A stretch of 64,000 nt of DNA from Erodium maritimum. Lineage: Eukaryota > Streptophyta > Magnoliopsida > Geraniales > Geraniaceae. Positions 1-10,947 of this stretch are shown piece after piece; position 1 is the first letter of the stretch, and the number at the start of each line of letters is the position of its first letter. The stretch spans positions 3,477,001 to 3,541,000 of the forward strand of contig OY997596.1 in NCBI GenBank assembly GCA_963921825.1. The letters are read 5' to 3'. Made by a program: the position numbers and the translations under genes. The notes below the pieces were generated by a model that was given only the letters and a program-made list of their open reading frames with translations, had not been told where the DNA came from and made no database searches.

Positions 1-748
1 CCGACTTAGTGTCGAGGAATTGCGAGTTTGAAAGGTCGACAGCCTGATCCGACTTAGTGTCGATGAATTGCGAGTTTTAAAGGTCGACAGCCTGATCCGA
101 CTTAGTGTCGAGGAATTGCGAGTTTGAAAGGTCGACAGCCTGATCCGACTTCGTGTCGAGGAATTGCGATAGGTCGAACCCTGACCTGATTGAGATTGGT
201 TACTGAGCAGCTGGTGTGCGATCCTTTGTGATCTTGTTTGGTGTTGTGTCGTTTCGTTCGAGTCCTTGAGGAGGTCGTCGATAGTTGTGTCGGGTCTACA
301 CTGTTTTTATCGAGTGTCGAGTCTGTTGAGGAAGGTGACGGGTTGTGGGTCAGTTGAGTACTTGAGTTGGGGACTGTAGTCCCGGCGTTGGGTTTGGTTT
401 TAGTGTTACTGGCTTTTTCTGCTAATTATGCCATAGTCAGTCTGTTATCCGTGGAGGTGAGCGAACGCTCACCCCTAGCTGCTTTTCCTACAGGTACTGA
501 TCACCGGACGGACTAGGTTAGCTCTTGAAGTTCATGGAGCTTGGAGCGGAGTCTGGTCTTTACTTTTTGTTGAGTCTAGTGACGGATGTTGTACCTTGTC
601 CACTTGTTGGGACGTTTTTGTATTGTAAATACTATTATTTTGAGAAGTAAATGGAAATGTCAAAGCTGTTATTGAAAACAGGTTTCAAGTGTTCATGTTT
701 TTAAAAGTTCGCGTCCCGAGTTCGGTTCGCTGAAATCGGGGCGTGACA
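1..748 (+). repeat. 5' LTR of element A (3' portion)
   Basis: Ends in GCGTGACA just before the primer site and aligns without a gap or substitution to the end of the 3' LTR (8489-9236). It begins inside the 48-bp tandem array and holds the conserved hairpin at 457-472. Confidence 0.95.
457..472 (+). other. Conserved LTR hairpin
   Basis: GTGAGCG, a two-base loop (AA) and CGCTCAC form a perfect 7-bp stem. The same hairpin, sometimes with one change, recurs in the other Tekay LTR copies here, for example 8945-8960 and 29591-29606, and in inverse orientation near 41198, 52103 and 36304. It is always followed by CCCTAGCTGCTTTTCCTA or a close variant. Role unknown; an RNA structure in the transcribed LTR is an inference. 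Confidence 0.7.
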
Positions 749-1422
749 GCTTGGTATCAGAGCTCGAGGTTTCAAACCTCGGACTGTCCGTCACTTAGGG
801 GGGGAGAGTCGAGTCGGTGTAGACCCGTCACGTCTTGAGTCTTGTTTGTGTTTGTGCGTATGTTACAGTATTTTGTTGCTGGCATACTGATTGTGTGTGA
901 TTGCGTGAACTGTTTTTAACTGTCGCGGGTCGACTCAGGAGCGCTCCTGTAGTCGAACGTGACGGTGTTGATGTCAAGTCGGTACAACGTGGTTCGGGGA
1001 CGCCTGAACCGGGTTGTAACTACGTGATGTCAAGGAACGAAGTTTTAAAATGAAAGGGTGAAGGTTTTAAAATTGTTGGCCCTGTTGGCATGTCTTGAAC
1101 TTGATTGGCCCTATGGGCGTATGTTTGATTTTGGTTGGCCCGGTGGGCAAGGTTCAATTTTGATTGGCCCGGCGAACGGGGGTCGTCGTGTTGTGTGGGT
1201 TGGTTTGCCGTCGCTTGTTTGGTGCACGTCGGTGCGGTCTCGTTGAGGTCTCGTTTACTAATGCTAGTATATAAAGTACGTTTAGCTTGAGCGGTGTAGC
1301 GCTTTAGTGATAAGCACGTTAGTGTAAGCTTAAGCGGGTGGACGTTAGTGCGTTTGTACTGTCGTTTTTATTTAAGTTCGCAAACTGAACGTTTGCGTGT
1401 ATCCGTGCAGAGGATATTGTTT
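749..1422 (+). other. Leader of element A
   Basis: Untranslated leader between the 5' LTR and gag. Positions 1075-1185 carry short imperfect repeats around TTGGCCCGGTGGGC. The leader is shorter than in copies B and C, which carry extra repeat cassettes at the corresponding place. No convincing coding region is seen. Confidence 0.8.
752..763 (+). other. Primer binding site (tRNA-iMet), element A
   Basis: TGGTATCAGAGC lies 3 bp after the LTR end and matches the plant initiator tRNA-Met primer site used by most plant LTR retrotransposons. Confidence 0.93.
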
Positions 1423-4400
1423 ATGGCTCGCGGTAAGCGGGGACGACCATCAGGAACACGGGGCCAGGCACCCACGCGAGGCCGGCGGGGACGGTCAGCA
1501 GGGGCACCAGGGAGGGTGCCGACCGTCGAGCCCGCCGACTATGCGGAGGCACAGGGTACTCCTGTCGGAGAAGACAGGAGGAGTGATGCGGGGCCGTCTG
1601 CAGGCACCCCCAGTGTTCCGCCAGTCGCGGACCCTCCAGTGATGACTGCCCTGGATGAGCTTACCAGGACCGTTCAGAGTTTGGTGGCGATCATCGCCAG
1701 CCGAGAGTCGGCTTCGCCAGCACCAGAGGCAGCCGCAGTCCCGGTGAGGGCCGCTCAGACAGAGGATCTTACCTCCCGAGCGCTACTAGATTTCCTGAAG
1801 CTCGGGATACCTGTTTTTGTCGAGGAGCCGAATCCCGACCTGGCTGAGCGATGGATAGAGCAGGTCACACGAGACTTGGACACATCGGGTGTCGAGGATG
1901 GCCGTCGGAGAGTGTCCTTCGCGGCCCATCAGCTGAGAGACAGCGCCTACCACTGGTGGGGGCGGGTGAAGGACACGGTCGGATACGACTACAGCGTATT
2001 CCAGGAGGTATTCATGGCACAGTACTTCCCCGAGTCGGCTCGGCTGGAGCGACATCGACAGTTCTTAGACCTGGAGCAAGGGGGGATGACGGTAGGAGAG
2101 TACGAAGCCAGGTTCACAGCCTTGGCCAGATTCGCGCCTGAGATGGTGACGAGCGAGGCGAACCGTTGCCTGCGGTTCCAGGACGGACTGAGGCTGGGCA
2201 TCCGGAACCAGGTTCTCGCCTTGAGGATACGGAAGTATACCGACCTCGTGGACACCGCAGCTACAGTAGAGCAGGGCGCCAGGGATGCAGTCAGGAGCCG
2301 TGAGGTCCGACCTCGGCCGATCAGTTGGGCAGGGCCGTCAGACTCACGAGACTCGCGGAGGCAGAGGACCGCGGGATCCTTCCGACCACCGCCTCATCAG
2401 AGTGGATCGAGACAGCAGGGGTCAGTGGCATCAGTGGGGCCAGTCGCCTCAGAGAGGAGGCCGTCATGCTATCACTGCGGGCAGCCATACCACTTACAGC
2501 GAGACTGTCCGACGAGGGGAGGAACCGCGGCAGTACCAGCTACTAGCCGGACAGGCCAGGACTCGGGGTCAAGGGCTGACGAGATCAGCTGTTACCGATG
2601 CGGCCGGGCCGGTCACACTATGGCATGGTGCCGAGAGCAGTTGGGGGAGACATCAGTGCAGCGACCGCAGCAGTCGCGGACAGTACAGTCGCCCAGAGGT
2701 CGCCCTCGACAGGGTCAGCAGCCGAGATCATCACGGCCGTCTACGAGCGCACCAATTCCGAGACAGCAGCAGAGTCACGGGTATCCAGCAGCCAGTGCGC
2801 AGGGTCAGAGGCAGCAGGCCTCGCAGGGGAGAGTATATGCAGTCACCGACTCCAGAGCCCCAGGACCTAGCACGTACCGTGAGACCATCCAGGGTACGTG
2901 TTTGTTGTATCATTTATGGGCTTTGTTCTTGTTTGATACCGGGGCATCGCACTCTTTTATTTCGTCGGGTTGTGCTGAGAGGTTGGGGTTGAGCTTAGAG
3001 TCGTTGAGTCCACCCCTATGCCTGGACACCCCAGTTGGGGGTGGTGCATCGTTGACTAGAGTATGTCGTGCCTGCGAGATTAGAGTCGCAGACTGTCCTT
3101 GCCCTGGTGACCTTCTCGTGTTGGGGATGACTACCTTTGATGTGATTTTGGGTATGGATTGGTTGTCGAGGTACCGAGCCAACATCGATTGCTACAGACG
3201 ACGAGTGACAGTGACAGTGGGCGGTACGAAGGTGACGTGCGTGCTGGGGAGTAAGAGTGGGGTCCTCCTGTCGGCGTTGTCCGCAGAGGAGGAAGTACCG
3301 GCTGTGCAGAGCCGAGAGTTACCGAGAGTGGTATGCGAGTTCCCCGAGGTCTTTCCTGAGGAGTTGAGCGGGCTGCCACCGATTCGTGAGGTGGAGTTCG
3401 GGATTGACCTAGTGCCGAGAACGGCGGCGATATCGATTGCGCCTTACAGGTTTGCGCCGGCAGAGTTGACTGAGCTGAAGCGTCAACTGGAGGAGCTTCA
3501 GCAGAAGGGGTTTATCCGTCCGAGTGCATCGCCGTGGGGAGCACCAGCACTCTTCGTGAAGAAGAAGAGTGGAGAGCTACGGATGTGTATAGATTACCGG
3601 AAGCTGAATCGGGTTACGGTGAAGAACCGGTACCCGATGCCGAGGATCGATGACTTGTTTGACCAGTTGAGAGGGGCGACTCACTTCTCGAAGATCGATC
3701 TGCGATCCGGTTATTATCAGTTGCGAGTCCGTGAGGGGGACGTCGCAAAGACTGCATTCCGGACACGCTATGGGCATTACGAGTTCCTGGTGATGCCATT
3801 CGGACTGACGAACGCGCCAGCAGCGTTCATGGACCTGATGAACAGCATCTTCCGGCCGTACCTGGATCAGTTAGTGGTGGTGTTCGTGGACGACATCCTA
3901 ATATATTCGCAGAACGAGGCGGCGCATAAGGCACATCTTAGGGTTGTTCTGACCCTACTGCGCGAGCACCAGCTATATGCCAACCGGGAGAAGTGCGAGT
4001 TCTGGCTTTCTGAGGTGAGATTCCTCGGCCACATCGTATCCCGTGACGGTATCCTGGTCGACCCGTCGAAGATCGACGCGGTCTCGAAGTGGGCACGGCC
4101 CACGAGTGTTTTCGAGATCCGCAGCTTTCTGGGATTGGCAGGCTAGTATAGGCGATTTGTCCAGGATTTTGCACGACTAGCCGCACCGATGACTCTGTTA
4201 ACGCGCAAGGGTGTTGGGTTCGTGTGGACAGATGACTGTGAGCGTGCGTTCGCGGAATTGAAGACTCGACTGACTACAGCTCCAGTGTTAGTGGTGCCCG
4301 AGCGAGGGATTGGCTATGATGTTTACTGCGATGCATCCGGAGAGGGACTGGGTTGCGTGCTGATGCAGTCGGGTAGAGTTGTGGCTTATGGCTCCAGGCA

Positions 4401-6222
4401 GTTGAAGATACACGAGCGCAACTATCCTACCCACGACTTGGAGCTAGCAGCAGTCGTGTTTGCGCTAAAGAGCTGGCGATATTATCTGTACGGCGAGGGG
4501 TTTCAGGTGTTCTCGGATCACAAGAGCCTCAAGTACATATTTTCCCAGCGAGACCTGAACATGCGTCAGCGACGGTGGATGGAACTACTCGAGGAGTACG
4601 ACTTCGAGCTACACTACCACCCAGGCAAGGCGAACGTTGTCGCCGACGCCTTGAGTAGGAAGTCGGCTCCGAGCCTCGCCAGCATATCTGTCCGAGAGTG
4701 GGACATGATGGGGGAGCTGAGCACATTCGGGCTTGAGCTAGAGGAGGTTACTGGCGGTGTTGCCATGTGCTCCCTAGTGGCTCAGCCCTCACTGCTTGCC
4801 CAAGTGTTGGAGGCGCAGAGGGAGGACGTCGAAGCATCAGAGATCCGCGAGAGAGTCGTCAGGGGTGACGAGGTGGTGGGCTGGCAGGACAGTACTGATT
4901 GGGGACTACGGTACCGCGGGGGGCTGTTCGTACCAGTTAACTGTAGAGATGCCGTGTTACGAGAGGCACACCATTCGCGTCTCGCAGTGCATCCGGGGGG
5001 CACCAAGATGTACCGTGACCTCAGGAGGCACTACTGGTGGCGCGGCATGAGGAGAGCAGTCGCAGAGTTTGTGTCGAGATGCCTTGTCTGTCAGCAGGTG
5101 AAGGCAGAGCATCAGCGTCCCGCGGGATTGTTACAGCCACTACCGATTGCTCAGTGGAAGTGGGAGCACATTACGATGGATTTCGTGTGTGGACTACCGA
5201 GATCGCCCAAGGGAAACGACGTCGTGTGGGTGGTAGTCGACCGGTTGACCAAGTCGGCCCACTTTCTGGCTATGAGGATGACAGACCCGGTCGACAAGTT
5301 GAGCAGTCTGTATATCCAGGAGATAGTGCGCCTCCACGGGGTCCCGGTGTCAATAGTGTCTGACAGGGATCCCCGCTTCACGTCCAGGTTCTGGCCGAGT
5401 CTGCAGAAGGCACTGGGGACAGAGATCCTACTCAGCACAGCACATCATCCTCAGACAGACGGTCAGTCTGAGCGTACCATTCAGATCTTGGAGGACATGC
5501 TGCGAGCATGTGTGCTGGATTTCAGGGGATCTTGGGAGACCCACCTGCCATTGGCCGAGTTCGCCTACAACAACAGCTTCCAGGCCAGTATCGGGATGGC
5601 ACCGTTCGAAGCGTTGTATGGTAGGCCGTGTCGGTCACCAGTATGCTGGGCAGAGGTGGGGGACAAGAGTCTGCTGGGGCCAGATCTTGTCAGAGAGACG
5701 ACGGAGAAGGTCACATTGATCCGCGATCGGTTGAGGACCGCGCAGAGCCGGCAGAAGAGTTATGCAGACAGGCGACGTCGACCTCTTGAGTTTGCAGTCG
5801 GGGATCACGTGTTCCTGAAGGTGAGCCCGAGGAAGGGGCTGGTGCGGTTCAGGCGCAGCGGGGGAAAGTTGGCTCCGAGGTACATAGGCCCGTTCCAGAT
5901 CTTAGACAGAGTGGGAGTCGTGGCTTATCGTCTGGCGTTGCCACCGCAGCTTGGGAGAGTACATAACGTCTTCCACGTATCCCAGTTGCGGCAGTACAAC
6001 GCAGACCCCTCCCACGTCATCGAGTGGACTGATATCGAGGTGGCTGATGATGTCTCCTATGAGGAGCAGCCGGTTCGGATCATGGACACACGGCAGCAGA
6101 TTCTGCGGGGAGGCAAGATTATCCACTTGGTCCGAGTGCAGTGGAAACATCACGGAGCTGAGTCGACGTGGGAACGCGAGGACGAGGTTCGCGCGAAGTA
6201 TCCCGGCCTGTTCGACTCCTGA
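1423..6222 (+). pseudogene. Tekay gag-pol polyprotein, one in-frame stop
   Basis: Single gag-pol frame. The ATG at 1423 (MARGKRGRP) is preferred over the in-frame ATG at 1348 because copy B starts at the same place and has a stop just upstream. Domains in order: retrotransposon gag (about 1770-2330); two CCHC zinc knuckles (2467-2508 and 2590-2631); aspartic protease with DTGAS at 2935; reverse transcriptase with FVDDIL (Asp pair at 3889-3894); RNase H from about 4310, first Asp at 4330; integrase with an HHCC zinc finger near 4970-5090 and a DDE core from 5160 to 5470; and a C-terminal chromodomain-like stretch (about 6060-6210). The only break is TAG at 4144-4146, between RT and RNase H; the frame is open on both sides. 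With identical LTRs, this copy is young but apparently unable to make full-length pol unless the stop is read through. Confidence 0.92.
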
Positions 6223-6237
6223 GGTACGTCTGTTTTA

Positions 6238-6273
6238 AATTTCGCGGACGAAATTCCTTTAAGGAGGGTAGAC
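6238..6273 (+). other. Hairpin and polypurine tract of element A
   Basis: AATTTCG-CGGA-CGAAATT (6238-6255) is a perfect 7-bp stem with a 4-base loop. It is followed by the purine-rich AAGGAGGGTAGAC (6261-6273) that abuts the 3' LTR and should prime plus-strand synthesis. The hairpin is also kept in element C (54850-54867). Confidence 0.8.
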
Positions 6274-9236
6274 TGTAATAACCACTTCTGGTCAACGTCA
6301 GTCAAACCTGCGAAAAACAGGAAAATTTAAAATTTTTAAGACAGACACTTAACTTAACTTAAATTGACCCCGAGGGTCATGCCGGACTTAAGTTGACCCC
6401 GTTATCGACTAAAATGAGTTACGGGGGACTCAGGGCAACTTTCTGGTCATTTTGGGAAAGATTGATTTTTCGCTGGAAAAGTCACCCGAGCGACGTTTTG
6501 GTCCATTCGAGGACCGTGTTGGACCCGAAAAGCTTAGCCATCGTCGTAGCGGTCTTAGTTGGGCCGTTTCCTTGAAGCCCGTCCAGTTTAAAATATTTTT
6601 TGGGAAAAGTGCCCGTTCGGGGCCCGAAACGTCCGTTTTTCGCGAATCTGATTGGAAAATATCAACTAGATATTTTCCAAAAGGTATGGGACCCACCTTG
6701 ACACTTGTCAAGTATATGGTGGTGTATTTTTGGAGGGAAAAGGTGTGGTTGGAGAGGGTTGGCCGAGTATGGGGTTTTAAAAGGGAAAAAAGTTAGTTTT
6801 GTTGTTAGTTTAATTAAATTAGAAATTAGAAGAGAGGTTTTAGAGAGAGAAGGAGAAGGAGAAGAAGAGAGAAGAAGGGAGGTTGAGCTAGGGTTTGTGA
6901 TCGAGCCCTTGGATCGAGTCAAAGCAAAGAGAAATCCCGTTCCCCTCGTTCTCCTCTACGGTAATACCCGAACCGATTCTCGTTTCGATTATTTTCAAGA
7001 GCTAGGGTTTGGTTTTAAATTTTGGTTTAGGGTTGTGTAGAGATTAGAGAGGTGTTGGAGACGTTTTAGAGGTGTTTGGGAGAGAAATTTCACGTTTTCC
7101 GGTGACCGGAGGCTCGGGAGGAGCTCCGGCCACCGTGGGTGGTGGCCGGCCGGCCATGTGGTGGCTGGCCGGAGGTGGCAGCAGCCACCACTTGGTGGCC
7201 GAGCCCTTCCTCAAACCCTAGGGCACGGCCAAGCCCTTTGGGTGGGGCCCACGTGCTCGGTTGTTCGTGTTTTAATTACTCGGGTAGTTTAAAACGTTCC
7301 CCAGACCTTTTATCCCAAACCAAATCGAATTTTGGATTTAAATTGGAGAAGTTGTAATTAACGGGTTTTGGGAAACTTTAAACGTTAATTAATTGTTTTA
7401 GAAGTCGGAATTCGATTCCGTCAAGTGCGTTGAGTTCCTTGATTTATTCTAAGACCGTAGAAACGAAAACGGGGGCTTTTGGAGCCCCGGAAGGCAATTA
7501 ACCAAAACCGGGCAGATTCGCCATGTCGGGCGAATCTGGCCCTTACGGGTCCTTTTTCGGGAATATCGAGTAATTGAGAAGTTTGGGAGTGATCGGCATT
7601 GTCGGGGTTACGTTTGGGCGTTAAGTGTGTTAATTTTCGGTTTATTCGTACTAGTTTAAAAGTACTTTAAATTACTTTAAATTTGTGTTCTTTTAGATCG
7701 TGCTACGGACCGAGGCAAGGGGAAGCTCGGCGAGTGACTGAGTGTGCTTCGGGTGTTGTTGGAGCGCTTTTGGGATTGTATACGAGGTAGGGAAAAGTAG
7801 CCGGATCTCGGCCCTGATTAGGGAAAGTTAATAGTAGAATTGCATGTGACACCGGGGTGTCGTGGGTTATTTAGATTTATTTAATTATTAGAAAAGCATG
7901 TTACGGGAACTTAGTAATTATGAGAAAGGCATGTGACACTTAGTAGTGTCGTAGGAACAGAGAACTTAGCGATAATTGAATTACTGGAGGCATATGACCA
8001 TGTCCGGAGGTTGTTTGTGAAACTGGTGATTTTAGGACCGTTGGAGGCATCGAGTATGCCGGAGGTTGTCGTGCGTTTTATTTAATTGTTGAGTTTGGGT
8101 GGCCTTGAGAGCCGTATTTAATTGTTGAGTTGGGTGGCCTTGAAAGCCCGTATTTAATTGTTGAGTTTGGGTGGCCTTGAGAGCCCGTATTTAATTGTTG
8201 AGTCGGGGTGGCCATGAGAGCTGTGTATTTAATTTGGTGTCTTGAGTGGCAGCGAGTGCCCGTGGGGTTGTTGAACCCGAGTCTTGACTGTTGAGGTGTC
8301 TTGAGTGGCCTTGAGTGCCTGTGTGATTGAACTTGCCTGTGATTGTGATTGTGGTTACCTGGGGTGCGAGTTCTAAAGGTCGACAGCCTGATCCGACTTA
8401 GTGTCGATGAATTGCGAGTTCTAAAGGTCGACAGCCTGATCCGACTTAGTGTCGATGAATTGCGAGTTTTAAAGGTCGACAGCCTGATCCGACTTAGTGT
8501 CGAGGAATTGCGAGTTTGAAAGGTCGACAGCCTGATCCGACTTAGTGTCGATGAATTGCGAGTTTTAAAGGTCGACAGCCTGATCCGACTTAGTGTCGAG
8601 GAATTGCGAGTTTGAAAGGTCGACAGCCTGATCCGACTTCGTGTCGAGGAATTGCGATAGGTCGAACCCTGACCTGATTGAGATTGGTTACTGAGCAGCT
8701 GGTGTGCGATCCTTTGTGATCTTGTTTGGTGTTGTGTCGTTTCGTTCGAGTCCTTGAGGAGGTCGTCGATAGTTGTGTCGGGTCTACACTGTTTTTATCG
8801 AGTGTCGAGTCTGTTGAGGAAGGTGACGGGTTGTGGGTCAGTTGAGTACTTGAGTTGGGGACTGTAGTCCCGGCGTTGGGTTTGGTTTTAGTGTTACTGG
8901 CTTTTTCTGCTAATTATGCCATAGTCAGTCTGTTATCCGTGGAGGTGAGCGAACGCTCACCCCTAGCTGCTTTTCCTACAGGTACTGATCACCGGACGGA
9001 CTAGGTTAGCTCTTGAAGTTCATGGAGCTTGGAGCGGAGTCTGGTCTTTACTTTTTGTTGAGTCTAGTGACGGATGTTGTACCTTGTCCACTTGTTGGGA
9101 CGTTTTTGTATTGTAAATACTATTATTTTGAGAAGTAAATGGAAATGTCAAAGCTGTTATTGAAAACAGGTTTCAAGTGTTCATGTTTTTAAAAGTTCGC
9201 GTCCCGAGTTCGGTTCGCTGAAATCGGGGCGTGACA
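6274..9236 (+). repeat. 3' LTR of element A
   Basis: Full 2963-bp LTR from TGTAATAACC to GGCGTGACA. It contains imperfect repeats of about 35 bp around GTTGAGTTGGGTGGCC (about 8085-8230) and the 48-bp array at 8366-8655. Confidence 0.95.
8366..8655 (+). repeat. 48-bp tandem array in LTR A
   Basis: Six copies of a 48-bp unit containing GGTCGACAGCCTGATCCGAC; the last copy diverges at its end. The window opens inside the matching array of the 5' LTR. Other Tekay copies here carry different arrays at the corresponding place. Confidence 0.9.
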
Positions 9237-10083
9237 AAACCGAACACCCCCTATTCGATATCCTTGATGACCAAGCCCTCCGCGGCCTACCCCCATGCTC
9301 TGGTGATGACTCGGAGCAGCACTTCCTTCTGATGTGGTTTGGATGCCCACAATTTACCCATCATAACAAATTGTTGGCGAGCCAACAATGAGGGGCTCAA
9401 CGATGAACTCGGCATCACGACTTTCACATCCTCTTCATCTTCTAGTGAGCAGGCCGAGAAGTCGTCCTTAAGGTTGTTGAGGTTAACCTCCAGTGGTGGC
9501 CCCGCTGGTGAAGGCTTCGAGGTGGAACCGGTGTCTTTGGATTTGAAGACCCGTCGATGCCGAACAACTCTCGGAGGCAGATCCAGAGCAGTAGGGAAAT
9601 GGGAATACGGTCGAAGTTCGGGTTAAGCCCTCCCTCACAGAGATCCTGCAGTATCGTCCGTCCTGATTCCTCCATCAGAGCCTTCCCTCCGATAGGATCT
9701 CGTTAGCGTGGAGAGGAGGGAACCTAGACCGGTTCTGCGTCTGTCGAGGCCGCCGTAACAGGAGCAGGTACAACCAGGGGGAAAAACAGGTGGAACCTCA
9801 AGGGCCGGAGCCCTAGCCAATACTACCCTTGGTGGAGAGGGGTGAACCCTATCCGCCACGTCCACCGGATCAATTGCAGGTTGGAGGAGCGGAGCCCTAG
9901 GCTTGCTTGCAGAAGACGCAAGAGCGAAGCCAGGTGGAACCTCAAGTACCGAAGCCTTAGGTGATTCTACCCCTGGTGGAGAGAGGTGAACCCTAGCCGC
10001 TGCAACCACTAGAGCAGTTATAGGTTGGAGAAGTGGGGCCCTAGGCTTATTTGTAGAAGACGCAAGCCCTAGGGGTTTACTTG
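9237..10083 (-). pseudogene. DUF4283-type gene remnant, 3' half
   Basis: Minus-strand decayed coding sequence. Reading down from 10083 there is a Pro/Ala-rich region with two imperfect tandem repeats around KPRAPLLQP and LEVPP. An acidic linker (about 9460-9430) follows, then GKLWASKPHQKEVLLRV (about 9380-9330), which resembles the start of a DUF4283 domain, the N-terminal module of many plant LINE-like and zinc-knuckle proteins. In-frame stops and frameshifts are present. The 3' part is lost at the end of element A. The 5' part is likely the segment at 24063-24417, separated by the chromovirus inserted at 10084. Confidence 0.55.
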
Positions 10084-10716
10084 TGTCACAGACCAAGATT
10101 TGACCCGGTCTTTGACATGTGTCGTGCATGTGTGGGCGAGGTGGACTCGATACAAGATGGTTGCTAAGAGGATGAGCTAGGCCAAGGGATGGATGCGCGG
10201 GCTTGGCATGGTCAAGGCCCAACAAGAAGTCTTGACATGGTCAATAGGTGCGCATGCCATGTTGGCTCGGACATGGGGCATGAAATGAGGAGTCAAAGGA
10301 CAAGGTGGCATTGGGACATGGAGGAGAAAAAGGAGGACCATCCACGAACCAAAAAGAAGTCATAGCCATTTGAATTTGAATTCAAATTCAAACCTTTTGA
10401 ATTTGAACTTCCTCCTTTCATGTAACCAAGTGCTATTTTTAGCACCTTGGACTAGTATATATATGGGGCTGATTTGCCTTTGTAAATCACTTACTTTTGC
10501 TCTCATATACTTATCTATATAAGGCTGAAAAACGATCACCTCTTGAGCACCAAAACTCTATTTCTTCTACATTTCTTGTTGCTTTGTTCGTGGCTCATCA
10601 TCCATTCGCTTCCGCAACGTTTAGGCTGATCACATCACTTGAAAAATTCTTGGAGGAGTCTTGTGCAAGGATGTGGGCCGCACAGATCAAGAAGGTTGGA
10701 AATTGGTCCCGTGACA
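10084..10716 (+). repeat. 5' LTR of short-LTR chromovirus
   Basis: From TGTCACAGACC to GGTCCCGTGACA, directly followed by a primer site. A TATA-like TAGTATATATATGG lies at about 10453-10466, a reasonable promoter for the element. Confidence 0.88.
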
Positions 10717-10718
10717 AG

Positions 10719-10730
10719 TGGTATCAGAGC
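10719..10730 (+). other. Primer binding site (tRNA-iMet)
   Basis: TGGTATCAGAGC, 2 bp after the 5' LTR end of the short-LTR chromovirus. Confidence 0.9.
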
Positions 10731-10750
10731 TCCGGTTCAAAGAACAAGTT

Positions 10751-10915
10751 ATGGCCGATCAAGAGAAGGCAATTGAGGTGGAAGCTAGCGGTCTTGACAT
10801 GTCCAAGATGACCACGAGAAAGAGGAGTAAGTCAAAAGAACCTGTACTTCGTGAAATTTCTTCTTCATCTGTTTCTTTAGAGGATCGTATTACTCTTTTG
10901 GAGGAGTATGTGAAA

Positions 10916-10947
<32 letters not shown>

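Larger units (their letters stand above)
1..9236 (+). mobile_element. Tekay-type Ty3/gypsy retrotransposon A
   Basis: Nearly complete LTR retrotransposon whose 5' end lies outside the window. Order: 3' part of the 5' LTR, tRNA-Met primer site, leader, one gag-pol reading frame, polypurine tract and a full 2963-bp 3' LTR. The domain order (gag, protease, RT, RNase H, integrase, C-terminal chromodomain-like segment) and the very long LTRs fit the Tekay/Del chromovirus lineage; the lineage name is inferred from these traits. The visible 748 bp of the 5' LTR match 8489-9236 base for base, so insertion was recent. The 3' end cuts into a minus-strand DUF4283-type gene remnant. Confidence 0.93.

Noticed and set aside
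752-763. tRNA-Met gene fragment
   Set aside because: Only the 12-base primer-complementary site is present, with no cloverleaf; it is a retrotransposon primer site.
1058-1246. Small frame in the leader of element A
   Set aside because: Composed of the TTGGCCC repeats and not kept in element B.
8366-8655. CRISPR-like array
   Set aside because: Units are head-to-tail without unique spacers; a plain minisatellite in an LTR.
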